Source of the DNA: Cardinalis cardinalis
Lineage: Eukaryota > Chordata > Aves > Passeriformes > Cardinalidae
Length of the DNA: 64,000 bases
Direction of reading: 5' to 3'
Assembly: GCA_014549065.1 (NCBI GenBank)
Contig: JACDOX010000155.1
Coordinates: forward strand, 310,001-374,000
The stretch's first letter is position 1. Each line of letters opens with the position of its first letter. The position numbers and the translations under genes were made by a program. Shown piece by piece: positions 37,801 to 52,168 of this stretch. The notes beneath the pieces are model-generated. The model was not told the origin of the DNA. It saw nothing but the letters and a program-made list of their open reading frames with translations, and did not search any database.

Positions 37801-40800
37801 ATGGACTGAAGTAACATTTGTGAACTGTTTTATTCAGCCAGTTGGGATCATGACTATTCTGAATTTAGAAATCTGTGAGTGATTACTTTTTAGGTGTCTT
37901 GGTTTAGAGGCTAAGTCAGGCACTGTGTGATCCAGACTCTATCTCTAATTCCAGAATAACATAGAGAAAAGAGCCTGTTTGTTTTAAGGTTCTGNGCATC
38001 TGCAGGCCCCACTGAAGTAAAATCCCAAAGAGATGGGCAGTTATGAAAACTTGAAACTTTAAATATTTTGGGCAGTTCATTGATTCCTTTTCTGGATGTG
38101 AATTCCTTACAATTTTGTTTAGAATTAAATTGAATTTCTCTTAATTGAAGTGTTAGTGATGTGCTGTAGGAAGGATAATGCTGAGGAGAAAAGTGAGTAT
38201 TTTGAACAAGAAGGCGAATTTGTATTTTTCTCTCCATTCTCTCATCATTCTTTTTATAAGATCATTGAAAGAGTTGCAAGAATGTGGCCTTGCATCATGC
38301 TGAATGTNGAATTATCCTTGGCAGCTGGTTGACTGGCAGCTGACCTGATGGAAATTCCCTGTGGTGACTTCATTCTCTTTGTCCGACTTCATTCAGCTCC
38401 TCAGGTGGTTGGGCTGGAAGTTTGGACAAATCATGGTTGGGTCTGTGTTTGCCATCAAACCAGGCTGCTCATGCCTGGGCTTGGTTCTTTTCTCCTTCTG
38501 GGCATAACTTCTCTTTGCAGATGTTAATGGGATCCAGCAGGAGATAGCTAATGCAGATATTTCATGGTTGAAAAGGATGGAGAGGGTTTTGCTGCCTGTT
38601 TTTAACTTCCCTGTGTTCATGGGTGTGCTGTGTNTGGATGTGCCAGTATTAATTTCTGTTGTGTATTCAGTGCTCTCTCCAAANCAGAGCTCCACAACTT
38701 TATTTGGCAAGGTAAAGCCATTTCATGTGAAGGTGCCCACACCAGAAATCTTACCACAATTGACCAGCTCCTTTTTCCAGGAAGGAAAAGGAAGGCAAGT
38801 TAATTGTTGCACAGAATAAAACCATATTCTTCAGAAAAAACATCTACCAGAAGCTGGAGTGGAGTAGATCTTGAGGCAAAATTCCTATTTAAAGCTGATT
38901 TAAATTTCATGCCCTATGCAATTTACTCTGTGGAACAATGTTTTCTTCTAAAAGCCTGGACTCCTTNTAGGCACGCAACTATTATTAGAGCAACATGTGC
39001 ATCACCCTTAATTTAAGTTTGCCCAACCTTTCCAATTAAAAAAAATGGTTTTCAGTGTCTTGAAAATTTGTCAAATATCACCTATTTTTATGGGCTAAAA
39101 CTTACAAGTTCATGAAATTACTGTTTGAACTAACGTGCTTTAGTTTTTAACTGAAGTGTTTTTGAGAACTAGATTAGAGGAAATGTGCTATTGGCTAATG
39201 TTCAATATTCTTGCAGCTGTTTTTTGGAAACTTTGACTTTCTTTGCTATAGATCTATAGCAGGAGGGCACATTTGATTTTTTTTTTGCATTTTGGTGACC
39301 ACATTAAAAGACCCCAATCATCACTTGGTTATGTTTACAGGTGTTCATTAGAAATTTTTACNTTGAGGGGTGAGTTTGTCAGGGTCAAGATTTCTGCTTT
39401 GGAAAATGCTACATTNAATTGAAATTAAATCTTGCCAGTGCTCTCCTGCAATTGTAATATTTGTTCATGAAGCATCATGGCTGGTAGGAACAAGTTCAGT
39501 ATTGTGCAAGCATTAAGGATTAATTAGTAATTAATTAGTAATTTGGAGGTTGTCCCAGCATGTGTGCAGTATTTGTCCCCAGGTCCCTTTCTGGCTGAGG
39601 GGCTGCAGGAGCTCTGGGGCACTCCATGGGTTCCACCTGCAGGGCCAGTCTGGCTGCTGGGACCCAGCTGGGGCAGAGGCACAGCAGAAAGGTTTCAGGT
39701 GAAATCAATGAACCCAGGTGCAACCTCACACAACCTTAGCACTCAGACAAANGTCCCAACCTTCAAATGCCCCTTCCCAGCTCCTCTCCCTGCCCATCTG
39801 TCCCTCAGCTGCTGCAGAGCCCCGTTAGGCTGAGTGGGTGCANCTGGTGCCCATCCCCAAAGCACCTGGGACAGGGTTTATAAGGGTGTGGCTCACTNGG
39901 GGCAGCTCTTTGTGCTCCTGCCCTTCTACCTGGCTGTGGAAACNGCCAGTCCTTCCTGACAGAACAGGTATGTGCATGGAGCTCATGAANATGTGTGGCA
40001 ATATAAAAAATCATCCACTTTGTGTGAGATTTAGAGAGGAGTGTTTGATACAATGGTGTTTNTTTGGTGATGAGTTAGATTGTTACTTGTCTTTGAAAAT
40101 TTCTATGAAAGCTATGGCAGAGTGATCTGCAGTTTTCAGAATGCAGTACTGTTAAAGCAAAAAGCTGGCAAAAATGTCAGCTCTTTAGTTAGAAAGGCCT
40201 TTTTAAAACATGTTATATATTTGGATGAATAAACCAAAAGAAAATGGAGAGGAATTTGCAGCCCTTTAAAATAGATTGCATATTTTAAGCAGGAGAATTC
40301 AGGTAAATGTAAAAGTGTGCAAACACTTCCTTTCTTGGTTGCTATTTTTAAGCAGTATATCAGTGTGTGTTTCACAAAGGGATGTCTTTAAAACTTTTCC
40401 TGTTGTATACTTANTCTGTAAGAGTGTTTAATGCTTTGCAGAAATTAGCTAACAATTTGAAATGTTACAGAAGCACCATCTCATCCCCAACATCCCCTTA
40501 GAAATAAAGAAAATAGGAAAATGTTGATCTGNAAGAGGTGCTGGAAGAATAATTTGCTTAAGATAGAGAAGAAGCTTTAAATTTTAAAACTCTTCTTACT
40601 TCATGTTATTAAAGTTCCACAAATGTTTTAGATTCAATACAGTGGGACTTCTGATAATACAGATAAAACAAGGAAACCTCTCACAATAAAATACCTCTTC
40701 ATAAACTTTGAAATCTGTGTTAACTTCGGGGGGGTTTTTTGTTGTTTTTTTTTCCTAACATGCTTGGAAGCTATTTTTTTGGAGTTAAAATTGTTTATAG

Positions 40801-43800
40801 GTTGGGNTTTTTGTTCAGAGAGATTATCATGCAATTGTTTTGTGTATCTCTTTTAATAAGTTAATTCAAGCGTGAGTTACCAATACTAACACAGATATTA
40901 GAGTTTTTAAGGCAGTGGATTTTTTAAAATGATGTTTTGCCTTTAAAAATTTATTTTCTAATTTCTCAGTGGGCAGGAAAGTAGATATATGTNTTTCCTT
41001 TTGTGTCCTTGAAGAACTCCTGCATTGAATGTGAGCTTTTGTGTTGTTTTTGAATGATGCAGAAAAGTGATACAAGGCTTTCTACAGCCACGCACTCAGA
41101 TTTTGAATGCATAATGGCTATTGTGTAAGAAAACAAGGCTGGAGAAAGTTTTGTGTGTGTTCCTGTATTTTTTTTTTNCCCTTGATTTGTAAATGAAATT
41201 GGGGAGTAAAAGAAATACTCAAAATCCACTCTGAGCAGTGCCCTACCCCCTCAAACACCTGGTGTCTCGTTAACTGCAGNGTGACTGTCTCTGGGAGAAA
41301 CCATGGGCAGAGAGGTTTCTGACTCTGGGCAAAGCAGAGAACCAGCAAGAAAAGGTTCTCCTTCTCTAGAATGATATCTNGGGGATTATTCTGTGACAGG
41401 AAATCTGCACTGCTTAGGCCGTGAATGGACTTGCATTTGAATCCTGAATTTCTTAATTTGGCAACATGCAGTGTTTTTCCCTTTCATCCTAAGGCAGAAA
41501 TATGTTTTGTGCCAATTTCCCATTAATGGGAGAATGACCTATATTGGTTTCAGTTGGTCAATTGATTTCTTTTGACAGAAAAGGGAAATATTAAGGATGC
41601 AATGAATAGTCATGTTTGACTCTACCTACCAGAGGTTTGCTCCTTGAGGCTTTACTGTACATAAAGNTAGAGGATTAAAGTAACAAACTGACAAATCTAT
41701 AAGCATTTTCAGAATGAAGACTTTTCCATTTGTCTTCTTGTCTGCAAGATTTTTGCCTCCACCAGCTTGTACTCCAGGACCCCAGCTCATTTCCTGCCCT
41801 TGGGTCTTGGAGTTGTTTCTGCATTTGTTTCCAGGAAAACACAACAAACCTGTGATCATTACAGCATGTCATAGTAATTAATAACCTTTGGTTTCTCTTT
41901 GTGGAGCAGANCTGATTGTTTTAAAGGATATTTTAATCTAAAATCAAGGAGTAGAGAGATAAGGGAGCATTAGTTTGTTTTGTTGTAACAGATGTGTTTC
42001 TTGCCAAGACTGACCAAGTGGCTGAAATAGCTTCATTATTTTAGATGGATAGCTAATTACTGTCCTTTTTTTATTATTCCTATTTCTGTCCTTCATGTGG
42101 TGGTTGTGAATTAGCTTTGTGCCATTTTCTAAAGTATCAGGCATTTTTATACATTTGGTATATTGAATGGCAAATGCTTGATGTAAAGTCTGCAGTTTTA
42201 CTCCATAACCAGATTGTAAAATATGAACTGAATTAATCATAACTGCAAAGAGTAATGGCACATTTTCTCTTATTTTATCTTTACTGCCTTTCAGATCATG
42301 GTTTAAAACCTTCTACATCTGGTGCACAGAATGAGGCAGCAGCTTTGGTAGTGGATAGCAAGAGGCAAAGGTCAAACCAGAGGCTGCACAAATATTGTGC
42401 ACTGGATTTATTGTTTTAATTAAGAGTGTGGCAGTTCATCATAAACTGTTTATGGTGTTTTTGCACAGTGCAGCATTTTGAAATCAACTGTTTTAATGAA
42501 AACATAATGTCATATCTGTCAAAGTTCTAAATATTTTGAAAGTGAAATATGAAAACAAGAACTTTAATTCTAGGTTTACTGGGATTAGCTCTTGGAATTG
42601 TTTTAAAATCCCTTATGTGTCATATCACAGGTAGCATAGTTCTGCTTTAGAAAGGAAATGGAAAATACTGTGTGGAGCTTATTTAATTGTGAAAAAACAA
42701 GGTGAGGGTTAATGCATTGAAAGACAAAGCTGCTAGGATTTGCATTGGCATGCCAGAATTAAGACAAAAACAAAGATAAGGCATTTCCTTTTCCCTAAGC
42801 AGTATGTTAATGCTGTATCCTGATTGTGTGTTAAAAAAACAACCAAAGATGACCCAACAAATAACCCCAAACTGAGTGAATCCTTAAACCTGGCAAGAAA
42901 GAACTATGCTCTGGGTCATATGATGCTGTAATGTATTATCATCAGGGTCTTTGTAACTAATTATTTACAAGACCTAATGTGGAATTCCTTTCTGTGGAAT
43001 TTTAAGGCTGAATGTTTCATAGTCTAACAAATTTCTGCTGCTGTTCGGTATTCATGTAGCGATGTAAGGCAATTTTTTGTTACATTTTTTGCGTAGTCTG
43101 ATAAAATATTTGTATAATCTGAAAATTATATTTTTGTAGTACTCTCCTTGGAAAATAGAAATTAAGTCTGTCATTAGATGCTAGGCCACAGTAGTTGACT
43201 GAGCAGGGTAATGTATGTTACATTTTGTGCTATACTTGGTCAAGTTTCATATATATCGTATTCCACGTTATTTTATTAAATTTAATATCTGCACTTCCTA
43301 TTACCAGACATGCCTCTCATTCAAAGCACAGAGGCACAGTTCTCTAATCAGAAGTGACAAGCTATATACTTTCTTTCAGCCATTATTCGGTAGCCTAGAG
43401 CAAGGAGCTATGTTTCCTTGAAAATGTTTTGAATTGGGTTATTTTTATTGAAGTATTAAAGTAATTCTTCAGATTTTAGGCTATTATTTAAGTACTTTTG
43501 GGAGAATGCAATAACCTCTGGATTCTGTAGCCTTTGTTATGTTAACAGTTGTAGCTGCTAAATGTATCTTTTTAATGCTTGTTATGTAAGTGTCTGGAAA
43601 AATCATCGGACTGATAGAAACTAACAATATTTAGGAAATAAACAAGATTAGTTGACTAAATTAGTTTACTTTTGAAGTATAATATCAAAATGACTTGCTA
43701 TTTAAATACACCAATAGATTCTGGTCACCTTACCTTCACCAAGAATTGGTGCAACATAAAGTTCATGTTTGGCAGATATATTCTGAGATTATGAAAATTA

Positions 43801-46800
43801 TACTTTCCTGTGTGAAGGCAATGTGTTCCTTTTGATGATATTGGTTAAAGCCCTCTGCAGAAATTCCTTGATTTAGGTTTGGTGAATATCTTTGTTGAAG
43901 GGACTTCTGGAACCCTTGCAGATATTGTGCATTGATTACAGACAGAAAGCAGAGTGAAAGTGCCAGAATAGGTGGGGAGGTTTGGTGCTGAAGGAGGCAG
44001 GAACAGGGNGCCTCTGCAGCCCTTCTGAAATAGGATATATCAGGGAGAATCAAGGCAAAAGAGCTTTACTGGGGGTACAGGAGCTGAGGTCCAGATGTTT
44101 CCTGGAAGGTGATCTCAAGGCATCGAGCATCCCTCCTGTGTGTTGTGTGTGCACTCACAGGGGGATGCATGGTGAGGTTCCAGAGGAGCTGGCAGTGCTG
44201 GCTGGAATNGGGTGAGCAGTGTGGAGAGATCCAGTGTTGGTAGAGGATCTCCCTGACATCAAAAGAAAATTGCAGCCTTTGATAAATGCAGTGAGCCTTG
44301 TGGTGGTGTAGATGTACATGTGAGAGAAGGATAATGCTGAGAAAGTAACTCTAGTCTTGAATGGAAATCTTGTTCTTACTTGCAAACATTATGGGCACAA
44401 TTCAAAATATTTTCCTAGAAANAATTTCATAACAAAAAAATCTGCCAGTCGTAGGCATTATTCATAGCTTGTTCCTGCTGTAGTGTTTGGGGTTTTTTTG
44501 AGTATGTTTTAACTTTGAGAGCTTTCCTTTGTCAGTCTGCTGAATTTATAGTATATATAATATCACAAGTTGTGGTATTAAACATCAGCTTTGTTTATCA
44601 GTGTTCTGTACAGTTTTGGTCTGTTTAAACATGCAGTGACACTTAATTCCTGACCAGGATTATCCTAGATCTAAGCCCAGCCTCATGTGTGAATTATCAA
44701 TTCAAAGGATTGTGTTACTGTCTAATTCAGATGAATGAAAGTGTAGGAGATCCACAGGCAGTGTAGCCCACGCTAAGCATGGANAAGGAAAAACAAAACA
44801 CTCATGAGCATGTTGAGGGGAAAACAGGAAGGCAATGTGAGAAATACCTATGCTGAAAACAGGATTAAGCTCCATTATATTACCAGGCCCAGTGGCTGTG
44901 TATGTAGTTTTGATTAAGTAATTATGTACACACTGTATTATTTGATTTGCAAATGCAAACTGTATCACCATCACAAAAGTCTGGGACATTTCTGTGGAAA
45001 ATGTGGCCCTGAATAGACTTTCAGAATAACATTTCTTACACTTAGGTGTAATTAGAATTAAAAATCAACTATATAATGAATTTTTGAAATGAATTTATCA
45101 CTAGTTGAAATACAAAAAGGAGAAATATTAATGTGATTAACATTAAAATAAATNAAATAGGTAAGAACTGATGTGAACCAGTTGAGTAAAAACCCATGAG
45201 AGATGACTGAAACATGTTAGAAATTAAAATATTAATTCTAATAATAACCAGCACTGCACACAGAGAATGAAAACATCAACAGAGTAATGACATTACATGC
45301 CTTAAATATTTCATAAGANGCCCAGCAATACTTGGGAAAGATACAGAATGGCAGTAGAAGGCCTCAGTAGAAATGCAGGTACACAGGAAATTCTGACCTG
45401 GGAGAAGATGGGGGATGGATCTCATCCTGGCCCTGCCCTTGCCTGTGGCTCACACCCAGGGCTGGCCACCAAGTTACATCNCCCACAGGTCTGACCCTGT
45501 GAGCTCAGCTTGACCTGGCCCATGTTGCAGGGATGCAATTGGGATGTGCCCATGGATATGGGTGTGCAAGCAGCTGGAGGATGCTCCTGGGTCCCTCCTT
45601 GGCTTTTGCTGGCTGTGGCTGTGTTTGCTTGGCACTTGTGGAGCCAGGTGCTGGGTTTGGCACTTCATGGCTGATTGTAACTGGATTTCTTCACTGCCTG
45701 AAGTGATTCAGCCAGCTGGATGTGACCTGGGAATGGCTTGGTGAAGTGTGGTGGCACTTGTAATTTGGAATAAGTAGAANGGGAGATTCCTTTTGGCCTT
45801 GAAAACCTATGGATCTTCTTTAGATATGTGGGCTGCAAGACCACTAATGAATGTCAGAACTCATTTGGCTCTCTATTAAAATGATACAGAATTCACCNAA
45901 AAATGTAAAAAGTGTCATTAATATATACAACTTGACTATGTTTAATTTTCAGAACNTTTATTTTTAAATCACAGGTACGTAAAATATAGAAATATGTCAG
46001 TTACTGCTAGGGCAAATAGGAATAGTGCAGTATTTCAGTGATATCACATGAATATTAGCAACACTTCATATTTCAACTTGTAAGTCCTGAATTAAAAAAA
46101 ACCAAAACATTCTTGTGCAGATAAAAGGCATGCTGTCCCTAATGTGCACTGGGGAGAAAAAAGAAAAAATTATTATATTCCCTTTATAACTCCTACTCCT
46201 GCTTTGAGATGCAAAAGTTTTTATAAGCTGCTCATCACTTACACAGTTTCACTTGTAGGAACAAACCTGTTAATCTGGATGTAGAGGTAGAAATGANAAG
46301 AGGATATGTAAATGGGATCAAATGTCCAGAGTTTGCACAAAAGCCACTTGTCCCTTTGGACAAGTATTTATCCCCACATGGGACAGGTAAACAGTATTTG
46401 AGGATCTTGTGTTTAAATGTGAGTGGAAAAACAGGAAAATGGAAGAAACAGTGAAAAAAACTGCATAGGAAACAGACCTCAAACTTTTTCCCCTTAAACA
46501 GACACTCATTTAAGAAAAATTATTNTTGAATGGCGTTTAATAGTGACTATTAAAATTTATTTTGTTAAATAGTACTGTCATGTGGCAATTTAAATGCTGC
46601 ATTTTTAACAAATGTATAAATTAGCACTCTTAATGAAAAGCCATAGCTTGATAGGCCAATTTCTATAGTCTTAAGNCAAACCCTCCCACATATTTATTGT
46701 AATAATCTACAGCAAGATAAAATGAATAGAAATATCTGAAAATATATTAAGATATATATTTTTATATTGGACATTAGTGCTATATACAAAATATATTGGG

Positions 46801-49800
46801 AATGTGTTTCAAAATATTTCAAACATTGTTGACCTTTCTTATATAATACCAAGCTCAGGGAAATATATTTGCATAGATTTAGTAATATATTGTAAATAAC
46901 TACATGGGACAGTGCACATTTTTCCTTAAGATGCAGCATTATAAGCAAGACATTAAATTATGCCTATCAGACAAAGCAGCAGAATCTCAACATTTTTTTA
47001 TAGCACATTCTATTGGGAAGACATCTCTGCTTCTAAAAAGCACATGCATTAACTGCCTGATTCATGTGGTGACATGTGGCATATCCAAATGTGTTATGGA
47101 TCTCCCAGGAATAAAAACAACATAGCAAAATCATCACCTTGGGATGTTCATTGAGTGAATATTTTACAGACATACTCCTTTTATATTTATATAATAATTT
47201 AGTGTTATGACAATTTTTTTAGCAGTGTTGGCAGTTTTTCTTTTTTATAATGGTATTATATTTGTGAGCCTATTAAGTGCACATGGGCTAAACTAGAGAA
47301 AAAAGTATTTTTCATAATTCCTTAGGGTGCTTGTAGCACAAGAACCATATTGGTATAGAAAAATGTTAATAAAAGGTCAAGCAGAACTTTCCAATGTTTA
47401 TCATGATAGCAATAGCAATTTGGGGCTTTTTTGAATTGTATATTGAAGAAGCAGATTTATGGAGTGTNTAGAGAGGAAGCTGTACCTGCTGTACTTGGTA
47501 CTTGAAGTCCTTATTAAGAGGAACCTCTACCTTCTAAAAATAATAAAAGCAAATATTTTCTACCATTTTTCCTTTTAAATATCTGGAAATTGGCGTNCAA
47601 TGGTACAAACTGAGCTGCAGCAGTTGTTTTTTGCTGTTTCAGNGTTAGAACCCTGAGCTCTGGAGCTGAGCACGGTGCTCACGTTGTGCAGTCACTTTTG
47701 CTGCTCCAGAGAGTTGGCATCCAAGATGGGAACAAGGCTTCTGGTAGAGTGAATCCTAGTACAAGAGCTAGGAAATGCTGGCTTCTAATTTAGGGGTTTG
47801 TCTGTCTGTCCTGGTGCACCTCAGATTTCTGTTTGCACTGAAGCAAGGGCCTGGCCAGGCTGTTGTCATCAACTCGGGTCTACTGCAACCCTATAAGAGT
47901 CTGAGCTCAAATTCTGATTAATAATTCTTGTGCAGTATTTCTCCTTGCAGAGATGCAGTGATTTGTTTAGGTATAGAACAGATATGTCTATTTAGAGTGT
48001 GCAGTTTATTTAATGCCTGTCCATATTTATCCAACAGAGCTGAAANAGTAAAAGGTGCATGATTTGACTGCCTGTGAACAGGATGAAAGGTGGCTGATTC
48101 CAATTTCATTGGNCTCTTGTCTGGTGTTTTTTCAAACTGAAATGGGTCTGCTCTTGCACCCTTGATGTCTATGGGATTTTATTTATTTTTTATAAAGGAT
48201 ATTTAAATGCTGGCTGTGATGAGATTGACTCTGGTGTGAATGTGTGTACGTGTGCCTTTACACTCTTGCTGTGAGATTTCAGCCCCTCAGTTATTCCCAA
48301 CTCTCCAGTGAAGGAGGAGTAAGTAAATTGGTGTGCTGCTGCTTTGGGCATTCATTTGCTTGAGTGGCTGTGTCCCAAANCAAATGAAGTGATTTCTTTC
48401 AGTGTCTTCTTGCTGACAAGGGTGGGCTGTAACCTCCAATTGTCACACCTGGCAGCTGGGTTAGGAATAACTGCAACAGCTCCAAAATCCTGACCAGCTC
48501 ACAGGTTTGGATGATCTAAAAATCAGTGCAAGCATCTTCAGGCCCAATATTGTGACAATACCAATTTCCAGATAACTTTCAGTTTCTCCTTCAGCAGATA
48601 AAACTATACTCTGTTTATGTGCAGGTCTATGTACAGTGCATAAATCTTATTAAATTTTCTGAACTAGATACTTCTCTACCTATTTTATATAATGCAAAAA
48701 TAATTTTCCTCAATTGCTTTGTCTTTCTCTGATAGTATGGGATGCTTTAATTATATGCAAGTTACAACAATGTTATGCTGCAGATTGAAATACTGGCCAT
48801 AGACAAATATTGCATCTCCTGAAAACAGAAATGTGTTTTCTGTGCAAAAGTGTAGATAAAGGCTATTTTCTTGAAATTGATCCAAGCTGGCTCCACAGGA
48901 ACAGAAGCATGAGCATCCAAAGTAGCTGTAACAGCAGGAAATTCACTTTTCATTGCCATTTTGCTGTATCCCTTGTGAAAAGGGTTGAAAATAGTGCAGG
49001 GAAACTACAGGAAATCTATATCAAATTTTCTTAGAGATCCATGTTATTGTTTAGCAATTTTCCATTGTATCATATTAGCATTGTATTTAGTATTTCTTTT
49101 GGGCAGAGTCAGTAGGGATGATTTTTTATGATATCAAAATGATATTAAGAATTAATAAAGAAGTGTTAATGAAGAGCAAATGATGCTGGTGAAATAAGTA
49201 TCAGGTTTGCCAGTACAAACTGATCTATAACATGCTGCTTAATATCTGGTTATTCATGGTGTCAATTTTTATCATATGGTCTAGAAAAAAAAAATTTGTG
49301 TCCATACAGCACTAAAAGAAAAAAAAACTTTCAAAAAAATTCCTTTCTTTGTGTAATAGCAAGGCTTCCCTTGGAGCTTTTCTGTGCAGTGAAATTGTGA
49401 TGCTTTTCACATGTATAGAAATCCTTTTGTAGGTAGACCTGAAATAGCTGGGGAGTTGGTGAACTAAACTGTGTGAAACCCACACAGTGGGAAGATGAAA
49501 CATCCTGAACATGGGCAGGATAATAAAGCNTTTTTATTACTATGATCTGGGAGAATAGGAGCTTCTGTAACTTCAGATGTCTTAGAGCAATGTGGACAGA
49601 GATTGGCACTCAGATTTTGCCTGCATCCAGAATAAAGATCTTTGAAATTGTCAATTCATTTTATAATTCTGAAATGTTTGAGTTTGGCACTGGAGTTTGG
49701 AGTTTGACTGTAGGTGCTGGTTCCCAGCTACCCCAGGGGTGTTGAAGCATGGCATGGCCTGGCCTGAAGCCTAAATTAATAAAATGCTTTGGGATTTTCA

Positions 49801-49902
49801 GGCTGGGCTCTGCTGGCACTGCCAGCTTGGGCAGCGAGGCCAGGGGAGCAAAGGGTGGGAGACAAGGAGGCAGTGGGATGAACAAGAAAGAGGCTGGGTC
49901 AT

Positions 49903-49918
49903 GAGGAGGAGGAGGAGG
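49903..49918. repeat. (GAG)n microsatellite
   Basis: Five GAG units in a row inside a purine-rich stretch. Confidence 0.85.
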
Positions 49919-51596
49919 TGCAGGTGATGAAGCACATTCCAAAATGAAAACTCGTGACCAAGGAGCAGCTTCACTCTATGTAACATGCAACAGGAGACCT
50001 GACCTAGGTATTGTTTGGTAATTTTTCTACAATTAAACTCTTGGGGGTTTACATTTAGAATTTGTCTCTGCTTTAACTGTTGTTACATGCAAGCCCTGTT
50101 AATTTCTTACTGTTGGCTCTGGAAACAGGAGAGAAGTGAAGGANCCCAGAGCGATCCCATGCAGCGTGTGCACTGCAGCGCAGCCCTGAGCAGGCTGGGA
50201 GGATGCTCCAAAATGTCCCATTTCCACCCAGTCCTGCAGGGACTGCTGGTGACTGCCCTCCTNGTGTGCAGAGGATCCCCAGCCCTGCTCCAGCCTGGCT
50301 GGAAGGAAGGTGGGAGCAAGGCCAGGGCAGAGCCTGGGCTGCAGGGACCCTCTGGGCTGGAACAGAGCTCAGGGCCACTCCTGCCTCTGCTGTGGCCCTT
50401 CCTGGGGAGGGGAGCAGAGCTCTGGCAGCTTCTCTGCAGATGATTTTTGTCCCTCAAAGCCAGGAGGAGCAGCAGTTTGGACACAGGCAGTCAGTCCTGT
50501 TATGGGCAGTGAGGTTTTTGTGGCACCACTTACTTTGTGTTGTCATTCACTTTTCAGGCAGTGTGACCTTAATGGAAGATGTTTCTCACTTTTCTGNGAC
50601 AAAGATCTGTGTCCTCCTTCCTCTTCTACTTGTTTGAATTTTGTCTGCATAGGATTGCTCCCATCTTTTGTTGGCTACCTTGCCAGAAATAGCCAATGTA
50701 TCCTGTGAGCTTGAGGTTAAAAAAAGTGGCATAGAAGCAGATCGGGGAACTTTGAAACACGCATGATCTGTTTTTTTTGGTTTTTTTTTTAAAGACAAGG
50801 TTGCCAAATTATGAGAAGATCCTAGAGATGATGCCATGANCTGCCCAAACAGATAAAAATGTCCAATACTATATCAATGGCACTGTGTTTGTGCTCCATT
50901 TATGTTCCTGNTACTGTCTAGGATGATCTTCCCGTGCAATTTTGGGGGTAGAGGGAAATTGCCGTTGCTGCCTCTGGAAGAGTTACTCAAAGCTGAGGAG
51001 TTTGTCATCTATATGGACTAAAAATGAGTGCATTGCCTTGCTATTCACAAAGAGCTGCAAAAGGGCTCTTATGANGAGCATAAATGAGAATTAGACATCT
51101 GTGACCTGTTCAATTACCTGGAGGGACCTCACTGCCATTTCTGCCTTTGACCACTTCCAGGGTCTGGGTCTTGTTTGGACATGACTGAGAATTGNAAGGT
51201 ATTTTATTAAACAGAAAATGGAAGGATGGAACCATTCCAGCAGACATATTCAGATTTCTGAAATTCTGCTCATATTTTGGTTTTCACCCAACANGGTTTT
51301 TAATTTATTACAGCATTTTCCTCTTAAAAACCACAATAATAATGGGTAACTTTTTATATTAAAAAAATCGTGTTCATGGAGTTCCACACTAATAACTACA
51401 TTACTGTGAAATGAGTAATGTTAGATTTATAACATGAAATTAATTGTCCAAAAGATGACATTGACCTTCATTTGAATAGCAGAATTTTACGCTTTGTTTT
51501 TACAAAATCCATTTTATCGGATGTAAAAACACGTGGGGTTTTTTTTCAAAGGCCACTTTTGCTAATACAGTAAACAATGCTATTGGGCAAGTGTCT

Positions 51597-51648
51597 AAAA
51601 CCTTGCTAAGATAAACCTCACCAAAACCTTGCTAAGATAAACCTCACC
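51597..51648 (+). repeat. Perfect 26-bp tandem duplication
   Basis: The unit AAAACCTTGCTAAGATAAAC plus CTCACC occurs twice without a mismatch (51597-51622 and 51623-51648). A third copy breaks off after AAAACCTT at 51649, where the next, larger duplicated block begins. Confidence 0.95.
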
Positions 51649-51649
51649 A

Positions 51650-51882
51650 AAACCTTTTCTGTTCATATGGCAATACTGGGTGAGGGTTGTACAGAGTATT
51701 GAATACATTTACTAGTTTTAAGAACTTTACTTTAGAGTTGCTGTACGGGTTTGTGGTCACCTAAACCTTTTCTGTTTATATGGCAATACTGGGTGAGGAT
51801 TGTATAGAGCTACATTTATACATTTAATACATTTGGTAGTTTTAAGAATGTTACTTTAGAGAGCTGCTGTTTGGGTTTGTGG
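51650..51882 (+). repeat. Two tandem copies of a ~107-120 bp block
   Basis: Block A (51650-51756) and block B (51763-51882) both start AAACCTTTTCTGTT, share ATATGGCAATACTGGGTGAG, then AGTTTTAAGAA and ACTTTAGAG, and end GGGTTTGTGG. They differ by substitutions and a short insertion in B. They lie immediately left of a CpG island. Confidence 0.92.
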
Positions 51883-51884
51883 AG

Positions 51885-52168
51885 AGCAGCACGTGCAGCT
51901 GTTGCTGAAGGCGACTCGAGGAGAGCAGGAGAGCAGTACGTGTGGGAAGGGACCTGTTCGGGTGCGAGGTGCCCACGAGCCCGTTTTTAGCTCCGGTTCC
52001 CGCCGTTCACGCCGGGAAATCGGGAATTTTCCCGCGCGGGGCCCGCGGGGTGCAGTACCGGGCGCGGCCGGGCGGTGGCAGCAGAGCCCCGCGCAGCCCC
52101 GCGCGCGTGCCCGGCCGCGGGAGCGCGCAGCGGCCGCGGTGCCCGGTGGCGCGGGAGGGAAATGAAAA
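51885..52168. promoter_or_regulatory. Isolated CpG island, candidate promoter
   Basis: CpG-dense sequence with abrupt borders in AT-rich DNA; I count about 28 CpGs in 52021-52160. It contains an E2F-type site TTTCCCGC (52028-52035), an overlapping GGGAATTTTCCC that is close to an NF-kappaB site (52022-52033), and several GCGCG runs. No coding exon or recognisable protein start was found next to it. It lies about 39 kb upstream of the ZNF507 island. It could start a long non-coding RNA, be an alternative first exon of a neighbouring gene, or be a developmental regulatory island. Direction is unknown. Confidence 0.6.

Larger units (their letters stand above)
26776..51596. other. Long AT-rich non-genic stretch (gene desert)
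   Basis: About 25 kb with no supportable protein-coding gene on either strand. Open frames stay at or below about 145 codons, lack family similarity I can recognise and mostly mirror composition. Noted inside: a CTCF-like motif at 30864-30878, a purine tract plus (CAA)n near 34801-34850, a GAG microsatellite at 49903-49918, and CpG-poor GC-richer patches at about 39560-39960, 45410-45740 and 50130-50480 that could be old unrecognised repeats. In mammals the interval between TSHZ3 and ZNF507 is likewise gene-poor. Confidence 0.6.

Noticed and set aside
50015..50708. Overlapping open frames of 101-144 codons on both strands
   Set aside because: They lie in a CpG-poor GC-richer patch where stop codons are rare; Pro/Gly/Ser/Leu-rich products with no family match.
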